From the NCBI GenBank assembly GCA_045593325.1, contig JAZNWL010000073.1:1-7379 (forward strand): 7,379 nt of DNA. Reading direction: 5' to 3'. How positions within the stretch are numbered: the stretch's first letter is position 1; the number at the start of each line of letters is the position of its first letter. The position numbers and the translations under genes are program-made. Positions 1 to 5,534 of this stretch are shown piece after piece. This DNA is from UMGS1484 sp045593325 (GTDB taxonomy: Bacteria; Bacillota; Clostridia; Oscillospirales; Acutalibacteraceae). A model generated the notes under the pieces. The model was not told where the DNA came from, ran no database searches, and was given only the letters and a program-made list of their open reading frames with translations.

Positions 1-20
1 TGAGATTTTTGAACAAATAG

Positions 21-55
21 AAATCAAGGTCAAAAATCGTGAAACCCCTTGATTT
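21..55 (-). repeat. Inverted repeat (possible RNA hairpin) downstream of the tRNA-Leu fragment
   Basis: A perfect 9-bp inverted repeat, aaatcaagg at 21-29 and ccttgattt at 47-55, flanks a 17-base loop. Read on the minus strand it follows the tRNA-Leu-like sequence by about 45 bases, so it could fold in the transcript made from the promoter at 182-210. It is A/U-rich and is followed by only a broken U stretch, so it is a weak candidate for an intrinsic terminator. It could equally be a protein-binding inverted repeat. The arms are seen directly; the role is inference. Confidence 0.35.
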
Positions 56-100
56 TATGCGGTTCTTCGGAGAAAACAGCAGAGGTCTGAAAGAGCCTCT

Positions 101-150
101 CGCGCGTTAGTACCTGAATCTAGCGCGTCTGCCGATTCCGCCACATCCGC
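101..150 (-). tRNA. tRNA-Leu (anticodon CAG), 5' half only; 3' half missing or replaced
   Basis: Read from 150 downwards, the sequence opens with acceptor strand GCGGATG, then TG and a class II leucine-type D-arm (GCGGAATCGGCAGACGC). The anticodon loop TTCAGGT lies at 118-112 with CAG at 116-114, which would read the Leu codon CUG. The anticodon stem keeps three central pairs but has A-A and C-A mismatches at its ends. A variable-arm-like GCGCGAGAG follows, and tRNA similarity then stops near 100. I find no T-arm (no GGTTC-A--CC pattern) and no acceptor complement CATCCGC anywhere downstream. The only echo is ACCGCA at 63-58, which could pair with GCGG for 4 bp. A strong promoter lies 32 bases upstream (182-210), so the fragment is probably transcribed. 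It may be a pseudogene, a tRNA split by an insertion, or a tRNA-like leader; the sequence continues beyond the window edge. Confidence 0.6.
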
Positions 151-181
151 ATTTAGGGTGGCTAAAATTTTCCGCTTGTCT

Positions 182-210
182 ATTATGCCTTTTTTTCCTC
201 CATTTGTCAA
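182..210 (-). promoter_or_regulatory. Strong sigma-A type promoter driving the tRNA-Leu fragment
   Basis: On the minus strand a perfect -35 TTGACA (210-205) and a -10 CATAAT (187-182) are separated by exactly 17 bp. Transcription would begin near 175, giving a leader of about 25 bases before the first tRNA base at 150. This is the best consensus match among the promoters I found in the window, as expected for a stable-RNA gene. It lies downstream of the DUF1294 gene on the same strand, with no clear terminator between them, so read-through is also possible. Confidence 0.8.
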
Positions 211-236
211 GCCCTTTTTTCAAAAGTTTTTAGAAA

Positions 237-518
237 TTATATTCCGTACCGTAAATGACAGTATAAAGCAATCAATAAAATATGCATTACTATAAAAACA
301 GGAAGAGAAATCATAAATTTTTTCTTGCGGGTTTTATGGTTGATGGCTTTCATCACAAACAACATCATTCCGGCTCCCCCAAGAGCCCCTAACCACAACA
401 AGGTTTTTTCAGGGGTGCGTTGCCAACCTCGTTTGGCCGCCAATTTGTCATACAATGTCACAAAGGCGGATATTATCCACAAAACAATAATATATATAAC
501 AATAAGTTGCAGATCCAT
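237..518 (-). CDS. DUF1294 family small integral membrane protein
   Basis: This is a 93-residue hydrophobic protein of unknown function. It shows the DUF1294 layout: a first membrane helix at about 4-22, the YDK motif at 23-25, a basic segment leading to RTPE at 34-37, a second helix containing a GG pair at about 40-56, the conserved HKTRKKKF stretch at 61-68, and a third helix at about 69-88. The start chosen is the ATG at 518-516 because GGAGG lies 8 bases upstream (531-527). The reading frame stays open to an ATG at 587, but that longer form would put the ribosome site inside the gene and extend into the upstream region of the divergent gene. The family is recognised from its motifs; no biochemical role can be given. 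It is transcribed away from the GHL10 gene, with 62 bp between the two start codons. Confidence 0.85.
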   Translation of the reverse strand: MDLQLIVIYIIVLWIISAFVTLYDKLAAKRGWQRTPEKTLLWLGALGGAGMMLFVMKAINHKTRKKKFMISLPVFIVMHILLIALYCHLRYGI

Positions 519-580
519 GGGACTCCCCTCCATGGGTATACTGTACCATATTGAGATTGAAAAGTAAAGGATGAATCCCC

Positions 581-1783
581 ATGACATTGATTTATACCGA
601 TGGTTCCTTTGGGAAAAAGAGAGTGGTATGGCTTGTTTGCTTGTTGTTGGTGCTGGCGGCAGTCAGCGGTTTGGTGTTCACAAAGCAAGAGGTGAAATCG
701 GTTTCACAGCCTGTCACTTCTGTTAAAGTAAAAGGTGTGTGGCTGAATTATACAGAATTTGCCGATATGATTGATGGCTGTTCCTGTGAACAGTATGAAA
801 GTAATATTGAAGTGTTGCTGGACAACTTACAACAAACGGGGCTGAATACCTTGTTTGTTCACGTGCGGTCCCATTCCGACAGTTTTTATCCCTCTTCGGT
901 TTTTCCTTGGTCCGAACACATCAACGGGGGAGCAGGGGTGGACTATGACCCCCTGGCAATCCTGGTTCAAAAGGCGCATGATAAAAAGATCCGGGTACAT
1001 GCCTGGCTGAATCCTTATCGGATTTTTTCGGGAACGCTTGCGGAATTGCCCTCGGAACATCCTGCCTTAAAGGTACGGCAAGAGGAAGAACACAGTGTTG
1101 TGGAAACCGACACGGGGGTATACTATAATCCTGCTTCTGTTAAGGCCAGAACCCTTGTCCTTTCAGGGGTGGAGGAATTACTGAAAAATTATGACCTGGA
1201 TGGGATTCAATATGATGACTATTTTTATCCCACCACCGAATCTTCCTTCGATCAAGGGGTTTATCAGCAATATTGTGACACCTCCGATTACCCCTTGTCA
1301 TTGGCAGAGTGGCGCCGTACCCAGGTGAATCTGCTGATTGCGGCAACCTATCGAAAGGTAAAAGAATATGAGGACGTGGTGTTTGGGGTCAGTCCGGCGG
1401 CGGGAATTCGAAAGAATTATGAGGAGCTGTATGCTGACGTGGAAGCGTGGGTGCAGGGGAACTACGTGGATTATATTTGTCCTCAACTGTATTTTGGATT
1501 TTCCTACCCTGATGAGTCCTTTCGGTTTGATGCCTTGTTTAGTGGGTGGGAAAAACTGGCAGGGGACACCCCGTTATACATCGGCCTTGCGTCATATAAA
1601 GTGGGGCAGGAGGATGCGGGGAGTACCGAATGGGTCACCTCTACCGATTTGTTGGCAAAGCAAACCGGGTGGGTGCACAACGCCGGGGGCGTTTGTTTTT
1701 ACCATTATTCTTCTCTTTTTAAAAACGATGGGCAATCCTTGGCGCAACGGGAACGGGTGGCGAAAGCATTGAATGAATTTTAG
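581..1783 (+). CDS. GHL10/DUF187 family glycoside-hydrolase-like protein, exported or membrane-anchored
   Basis: The 400-residue protein resembles the glycosyl-hydrolase-like 10 family (DUF187, YngK type), TIM-barrel proteins believed to act on cell-surface or other glycans. Residues 11-14 (GKKR) precede a hydrophobic segment at about 15-33, without a lipobox cysteine, so it is a signal peptide or an N-terminal membrane anchor with the domain outside the cell. The catalytic-type domain starts at about 51 (KGVWLNY). Family hallmarks are FVHVRSHSDSFYPS (92-105), HAWLNPYR (140-147), DGIQYDDYFYP (207-217, acidic residues probably at the active site), FGVSPAAGIR (268-277) and YICPQLYFG (298-306). 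No extra binding module is visible. The start at 581 has AAAGGA 9 bases upstream and gives a sensible N-terminus. Its promoter was not identified. Substrate is unknown; the family call is firm, the enzymatic activity inferred. Confidence 0.88.
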   Translation: MTLIYTDGSFGKKRVVWLVCLLLVLAAVSGLVFTKQEVKSVSQPVTSVKVKGVWLNYTEFADMIDGCSCEQYESNIEVLLDNLQQTGLNTLFVHVRSHSDSFYPSSVFPWSEHINGGAGVDYDPLAILVQKAHDKKIRVHAWLNPYRIFSGTLAELPSEHPALKVRQEEEHSVVETDTGVYYNPASVKARTLVLSGVEELLKNYDLDGIQYDDYFYPTTESSFDQGVYQQYCDTSDYPLSLAEWRRTQVNLLIAATYRKVKEYEDVVFGVSPAAGIRKNYEELYADVEAWVQGNYVDYICPQLYFGFSYPDESFRFDALFSGWEKLAGDTPLYIGLASYKVGQEDAGSTEWVTSTDLLAKQTGWVHNAGGVCFYHYSSLFKNDGQSLAQRERVAKALNEF

Positions 1784-1821
1784 TATTCCCCACGGTTTTG
1801 GGAAAAAGATAAAAAATCTCC

Positions 1822-1850
1822 TTGAAAACAACAGTGGGGATATGTATAAT
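1822..1850 (+). promoter_or_regulatory. Sigma-A type promoter of the MreB-like gene
   Basis: TTGAAA at 1822-1827 and a perfect TATAAT at 1845-1850 are separated by 17 bp. Transcription would begin near 1857, about 28 bases before the ATG at 1885, with AAGGA (1871-1875) as the ribosome site. It probably also serves the ABC-F gene, which follows 17 bp after the MreB-like gene. The GTGGGGA in the spacer is one arm of a short inverted repeat whose partner lies at 1787-1793. Confidence 0.8.
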
Positions 1851-1884
1851 ATAAAGAAAGTTATAGTTTAAAGGAAGCAACTGT

Positions 1885-2907
1885 ATGAGAAGTGACATTG
1901 GCATTGACTTGGGAACTGATACCACCCGTATCTTTATGGGGAAAAGTATCATGCTTACCCAACCAACCGTAATCACCATTGATAACGATACCGGCGAACC
2001 CAAAGTCTTCGGGAAAGAAGCTTATGAAATGATTGGTCGTACTTCCGACCGATTTACTTGCGTTTGCCCTGTTCAAAATGGTACCATTGCCGATTTTGAA
2101 GCGGCTCAACTGTTTTTGCAACAATGCTTTTCTCAGGTGCTTGGTAAAAAAATCGTGCGGCCCCGCACCATTGTTTCCATTCCCGGGAATATCACGGCGG
2201 TAAAACAACGGTCGGTGGTGGATGCCTTGGAAAGTGCAGGTGCCCGCAACGTTTGTTTAATTGAAGCCCCTTTGGCGGCTGCCATTGGATTGAACGTAGA
2301 TTTTTCTACCCCTCGCGGGGTAACGGTGGTGGACATCGGTAAAGGAACCACCGATATTGCCGTGCTTTCCATGGGCGGCTTGGCGCGGTGTCAGTCTTTG
2401 CCCATTGGTAGCGGTGCCTTTGATGAAGAAATTGTGCGGTTTGTCCGTCGGGAATATAATATCGCCATTGGCGCTTTAACCGCAGAAAAAATAAAAAAAG
2501 CTATTGGTTGCGTAAAACCTCGTTCCCTGGAAGTGGGCATGACGGTTAGTGGACTTAACCTGTTCAACGGCTTGCCCCAAAGTGTGGAAATCAACACCAC
2601 TCAACTTATGGAAGTGATGATGGTCACTGCCGAAGAAATCATCGGAGCCATTGTAGGGGTGTTTGAACAAACAGCTCCCGAAATGGTGGCAGATACCGCC
2701 AAAGATGGTTTGATTTTAACAGGGGGCGGTTCCCTGACTTACGGATTGCCTGAGTTATTGTCCCAACGTCTGAAAATGCAGGTCAATCGGGTGGAGGACC
2801 CCTTGAACTGTGTCATCAAAGGGATTGGCAAAGCCCTGAACAACTCCAACGTGCTGAAAAACGGAGATTACCGTTTCCGCAGTCTGGAAGACCTGACCAT
2901 AGAATAA
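1885..2907 (+). CDS. Divergent MreB/Mbl-family rod-shape actin homologue
   Basis: The 340-residue protein has the full length and order of MreB, the bacterial actin that forms membrane-associated filaments and organises elongation-mode wall synthesis. Visible motifs are phosphate-1 DIGIDLGTDTT (4-14), GKEAYEMIGRT (43-53), the NGTIADFE block (65-72), LIEAPLAAAIG (125-135), phosphate-2 VVDIGKGTTDIAV (148-160), the YNIAIGALTAEKIKKAIG helix region (191-208), the GLPQSVEI strand (229-236) and adenosine-motif LTGGGSL (278-284). Several normally invariant positions differ: MreB usually has DLGTANT, IEEP, DIGGGTTE and a late VAxGTG, against DLGTDTT, IEAP, DIGKGTTD and VIKGIG here. It has its own promoter and is not beside mreC or mreD, so it may be a paralogue rather than the main MreB. 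The start has AAGGA 9 bases upstream. Family is confident; ATPase competence and exact role are not. Confidence 0.85.
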   Translation: MRSDIGIDLGTDTTRIFMGKSIMLTQPTVITIDNDTGEPKVFGKEAYEMIGRTSDRFTCVCPVQNGTIADFEAAQLFLQQCFSQVLGKKIVRPRTIVSIPGNITAVKQRSVVDALESAGARNVCLIEAPLAAAIGLNVDFSTPRGVTVVDIGKGTTDIAVLSMGGLARCQSLPIGSGAFDEEIVRFVRREYNIAIGALTAEKIKKAIGCVKPRSLEVGMTVSGLNLFNGLPQSVEINTTQLMEVMMVTAEEIIGAIVGVFEQTAPEMVADTAKDGLILTGGGSLTYGLPELLSQRLKMQVNRVEDPLNCVIKGIGKALNNSNVLKNGDYRFRSLEDLTIE

Positions 2908-2924
2908 GGGGAAGCATTGGGTTT

Positions 2925-4835
2925 ATGAGTATTCTTACCTTGGAAAACGTTACCAAATCCTTTGGCAGCCGTACTTTGTTCAAAGGCGTTTCTTTTCATA
3001 TTGAAGACCAGGATCGGGTGGGATTTGTGGGTGCAAACGGCACCGGCAAAACCACCCTTTTTAAGGTTTTAACCGGGAAAGAGGAATTCGACTCTGGGTT
3101 GATTTCCAAAGCCAATGGGTTAACCATTGGCACCATGGAACAGCACGTTCCCGAAGATTCGGTGCAAACGGCACGGGATTGGGTCTTACTGGCTTTTGAA
3201 AACCTTCTTTCTTTGGAACAACAAATGGACTTGGTGCAAAAAGCCCTGGATGGGGGACAAGCCCATGAGGAACTGCTGTTGAAACAACAAACCCTGCGGG
3301 AACAGTATGAGCGGGATGGCGGATTGTATTTCCGCAGTCGTGTAGAGGCGGCATTGAATGGGTTGGGATTTTCTCCTGAACAGAAAGAATTGCCACTTTC
3401 TTCTTTAAGCGGCGGTCAGCGTTCCAAATTGGGACTTGCCCGCTTGTTGGTTGCCCCTGCGTCTTTGCTGTTGTTGGACGAACCCACCAACCATTTGGAT
3501 CTGGCGGCCATTCAATGGCTGGAAGAATTTTTGTCTTCCTATGTGGGTGCCTTGATCGTCATTTCCCATGACCGTTATTTTTTGGATCGTGTAACCAATA
3601 AAACCATAGAACTGGAACATGAAAAAGTCTCTCTTTATCAGGGAAACTATACCGCCTATCTTTCTTTTAAAAAGGAACAGCGGGAAATTCAGCAAAAACA
3701 TTATGAAGAACAACTGAAAGAAATCCACCGTCTGGAAGACGTTGTCACCGAGATGAAAAAATGGAATCGGGAAAAATCCATCAAACGGGCAGAAAGCAAG
3801 GAAAAGGTCATTGAAAAATTAACCCAGCAGTTGGAAAAACCCGATGGTGAAAACAAAACCATTCATTTTTCCTTTGTTGCCAATCATACCGGCCCCAATG
3901 AAGTGCTGAACGTGTATGACGCTTCCATGGGCTTTGGTGCAGACCCGTTGTATTCCCGGGTGAATTTTGGGCTTCGCAGGGGAGAACGGGTGTTTTTGAT
4001 CGGTGCCAACGGGTGCGGAAAAACCACCTTGCTTCGTCAGCTGATAGGTGAGAACAAGGGAGAAGGCATTGTTGAGTTTGGTCCCGGTGTTACCCTGGGG
4101 TATTACGACCAAACAGGAGCATCCTTGCATCCTTATAAAACCGTGTTGAATGAAGTGTGGGACGATTTCCCTGATTTAGAGGAAACCCGAGTGCGGTCTT
4201 CTTTAGCGGCCTTTTTGTTCCGTGGGGAAGATGTGTTCAAATTGGTGGAAACCTGCAGTGGGGGCGAGCGGGCAAGAATCTCGCTATTAAAAACCATGTT
4301 GCGGGGCGACAATCTTCTGCTGTTGGACGAACCCACCAACCATTTGGATATCGGCTCCAGGGAAGCGTTGGAAGATGCCCTTTCCGGGTATAACGGAACC
4401 TTGTTCATGGTGTCCCATGACCGTTACTTTATCAACAAACTGGCTGACCGCGTTTTGTTTATGACCCCTAACGGCTTGGAAGCTTTCCATGGAGGATATG
4501 ACGATTTCTTGGCTAAGGTACAACAAGCCTCACCAAAGGAACCTGCCAAAAGGGAAACGGTGGGTGCCGGAGGACAGGCTTATAAGGAACGGAAAAAGCG
4601 GGAGTCGGATTTGCGGAAGCTCAAAACCCAGGTAAGTCGGCTGGAGACTCAGATTGCCCAAACTGAGGAACAAATTGCTTCTTTAAAAGAACAACTGGAA
4701 TTGCCCGAGGTCGTTTGTGATTATAAAAAGATGATGGAAATTACCCAGCAACTGGAAGAAACCGAAGCCCTGGCGGAGGAATATACCCTGGCATGGGCGC
4801 AGGCGAGCGAACAGTTGGAAGAACTGGAAAATTGA
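2925..4835 (+). CDS. ABC-F family ATPase (YdiF/Uup type, ribosome-associated)
   Basis: The 636-residue soluble protein has two ABC ATPase domains in one chain and no membrane segments, which defines ABC-F. These factors bind the ribosomal E site and remodel stalled or antibiotic-bound ribosomes. Domain 1 has Walker A GANGTGKT (36-43), signature LSGGQ (161-165), Walker B LLLLDEP (181-187) and the switch SHDR (214-217). A charged helical linker at about 245-325 corresponds to the P-site tRNA interaction motif. Domain 2 has Walker A GANGCGKT (360-367), signature CSGGE (444-448, Cys in place of the usual Leu), Walker B (464-470) and SHDR (497-500). Residues about 551-636 form a charged coiled coil, as in YdiF and Uup but not EttA. 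All catalytic glutamates are present. AGGGGA (2907-2912) lies 12 bases before the ATG, a rather long spacing. It follows the MreB-like gene by 17 bp and is probably co-transcribed. Antibiotic resistance cannot be judged from sequence. Confidence 0.93.
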   Translation: MSILTLENVTKSFGSRTLFKGVSFHIEDQDRVGFVGANGTGKTTLFKVLTGKEEFDSGLISKANGLTIGTMEQHVPEDSVQTARDWVLLAFENLLSLEQQMDLVQKALDGGQAHEELLLKQQTLREQYERDGGLYFRSRVEAALNGLGFSPEQKELPLSSLSGGQRSKLGLARLLVAPASLLLLDEPTNHLDLAAIQWLEEFLSSYVGALIVISHDRYFLDRVTNKTIELEHEKVSLYQGNYTAYLSFKKEQREIQQKHYEEQLKEIHRLEDVVTEMKKWNREKSIKRAESKEKVIEKLTQQLEKPDGENKTIHFSFVANHTGPNEVLNVYDASMGFGADPLYSRVNFGLRRGERVFLIGANGCGKTTLLRQLIGENKGEGIVEFGPGVTLGYYDQTGASLHPYKTVLNEVWDDFPDLEETRVRSSLAAFLFRGEDVFKLVETCSGGERARISLLKTMLRGDNLLLLDEPTNHLDIGSREALEDALSGYNGTLFMVSHDRYFINKLADRVLFMTPNGLEAFHGGYDDFLAKVQQASPKEPAKRETVGAGGQAYKERKKRESDLRKLKTQVSRLETQIAQTEEQIASLKEQLELPEVVCDYKKMMEITQQLEETEALAEEYTLAWAQASEQLEELEN

Positions 4836-4847
4836 ATATAACAGCTT

Positions 4848-4889
4848 GAATGAGTTCTTACGAAAAGTCTTCGTAGGAACTCATTTTTT
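4848..4889 (+). terminator. Intrinsic terminator after the ABC-F gene
   Basis: A 15-bp stem with one G-T wobble (4850-4864 with 4870-4884) encloses the 5-base loop AAGTC. The run TTTTTT at 4884-4889 follows directly. It begins 13 bases after the ABC-F stop codon, and is a textbook Rho-independent terminator that separates the upstream block from the dcw cluster. Confidence 0.92.
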
Positions 4890-4941
4890 GCATAAAACAC
4901 CTGCTTTTTGTTTTATAAAAGAACAGGTGTTTTTTTATGCA
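4889..4941 (+). terminator. Second, tandem hairpin terminator
   Basis: AAAACACCTG (4894-4903) pairs with CAGGTGTTTT (4924-4933), and the stem can be extended inwards by CTTTT/AAAAG around a small loop. Seven T residues at 4930-4936 follow or overlap the 3' arm. TGCAT and ATGCA at the outer edges (4889-4893 and 4937-4941) can also pair. It lies upstream of the mraZ promoter, so it acts as a back-up terminator for the ABC-F transcript rather than as an attenuator of mraZ. Confidence 0.75.
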
Positions 4942-4993
4942 AAAAAGTTGCAAAAATATAACTGTTTTTTCCGAAAAAAATGCAGATTAGCCC

Positions 4994-5022
4994 TTGCAAT
5001 TTTCTGGCGCGTGGTCTATAAT
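4994..5022 (+). promoter_or_regulatory. dcw cluster promoter (PmraZ)
   Basis: TTGCAA at 4994-4999 and a perfect TATAAT at 5017-5022 are separated by 17 bp. Transcription would start near 5029, giving a leader of about 74 bases before mraZ. It is the only clear promoter between the tandem terminators and mraZ, so it should drive mraZ, rsmH and ftsL, and probably the PBP gene. Confidence 0.8.
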
Positions 5023-5057
5023 GGGTACACAGTGGTAAAAAGTGGGGAGAAAAGGGA
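5022..5057 (+). promoter_or_regulatory. Putative MraZ operator: GG repeats at 10-11 bp spacing over the transcription start
   Basis: Four related five-base units begin at 5022 (TGGGT), 5033 (TGGTA), 5043 (TGGGG) and 5053 (AGGGA), with steps of 11, 10 and 10 bp. In E. coli, MraZ represses its own promoter by binding TGGGN direct repeats separated by 5 bases, a 10-bp period. The match in motif, period and position just downstream of the -10 box supports MraZ autorepression here. The repeats are seen; binding is inferred by analogy. Confidence 0.6.
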
Positions 5058-5102
5058 TGAAACCAATTTTTACCCATTATAAAGGAAAGGAGGACGCCAT
5101 CC

Positions 5103-5522
5103 ATGCTTTTGGGAACTTATAAACACAGTATCGACGATAAGGGCCGTATTTCGGTTCCCGCCAAATTCCGTTCAGATTTAGGAGAACGGTTTGTAGTATC
5201 CAATGGGCTGGACGGTTGTATTTTCCTTTTCCCAAAACAAGAATGGGAACGTCTGGATGCTTCCATTCGTTCTTTGTCTTTTAAAGAATCCCGTCAGTTG
5301 ACCCGTTATTTCTATGCCAATGCCGCTGAAGTGGAAATTGACGCCCAAGGGCGGATCTGTATTCCTCCTGTTCTTCGTGACCTGGCAGGGCTCAAAGGGG
5401 CTTCGGTGGTTATCGGTGCTTCCAATCGAGTTGAAATCTGGAACGTTAAAAACTGGCAGAATGTCTCCTCCACTGTGGAACAGGATGACATCATCGAACT
5501 GTTGGATAAAATTAATTTTTAA
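5103..5522 (+). CDS. mraZ: Transcriptional regulator MraZ
   Basis: The 139-residue protein is close to the usual MraZ length of about 143. It contains two AbrB/SpoVT-type swapped-hairpin DNA-binding repeats. Each carries the family signature: DDKGRISVPAKFR at 11-23 and DAQGRICIPPVLR at 80-92. The opening MLLGTYKHSID is also typical. MraZ forms ring-shaped oligomers that bind direct repeats at the head of the dcw cluster and usually repress it. The start at 5103 is set by AAAGGAGG at 5086-5093 with 9-base spacing. It is the first gene of the cluster, followed 12 bp later by rsmH. The candidate operator at 5022-5057 fits autoregulation. Confidence 0.97.
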   Translation: MLLGTYKHSIDDKGRISVPAKFRSDLGERFVVSNGLDGCIFLFPKQEWERLDASIRSLSFKESRQLTRYFYANAAEVEIDAQGRICIPPVLRDLAGLKGASVVIGASNRVEIWNVKNWQNVSSTVEQDDIIELLDKINF

Positions 5523-5534
5523 TGAGGAGCCGCT

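Noticed and set aside
537..542. TATACT as a -10 box for the GHL10 gene
   Set aside because: No acceptable -35 at 16-18 bp; the nearest TTGCAG is 24 bp away.
325..567. 80-codon plus-strand open frame opposite the DUF1294 gene
   Set aside because: It is the antisense shadow of a gene with recognisable family motifs and has no ribosome-binding site.
519..587. Longer DUF1294 start at 587 (116 residues)
   Set aside because: GGAGG at 531-527 sits correctly for the start at 518, and the extra residues do not match the family.
1368..1772. 134-codon frame inside the GHL10 gene
   Set aside because: Another frame of a well-supported gene; no recognisable domain or start signal.
4846..5082. 78-codon open frame on the plus strand between the ABC-F gene and mraZ
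   Set aside because: It runs through both terminator hairpins and the mraZ promoter, has no ribosome site, and encodes a composition typical of chance translation.
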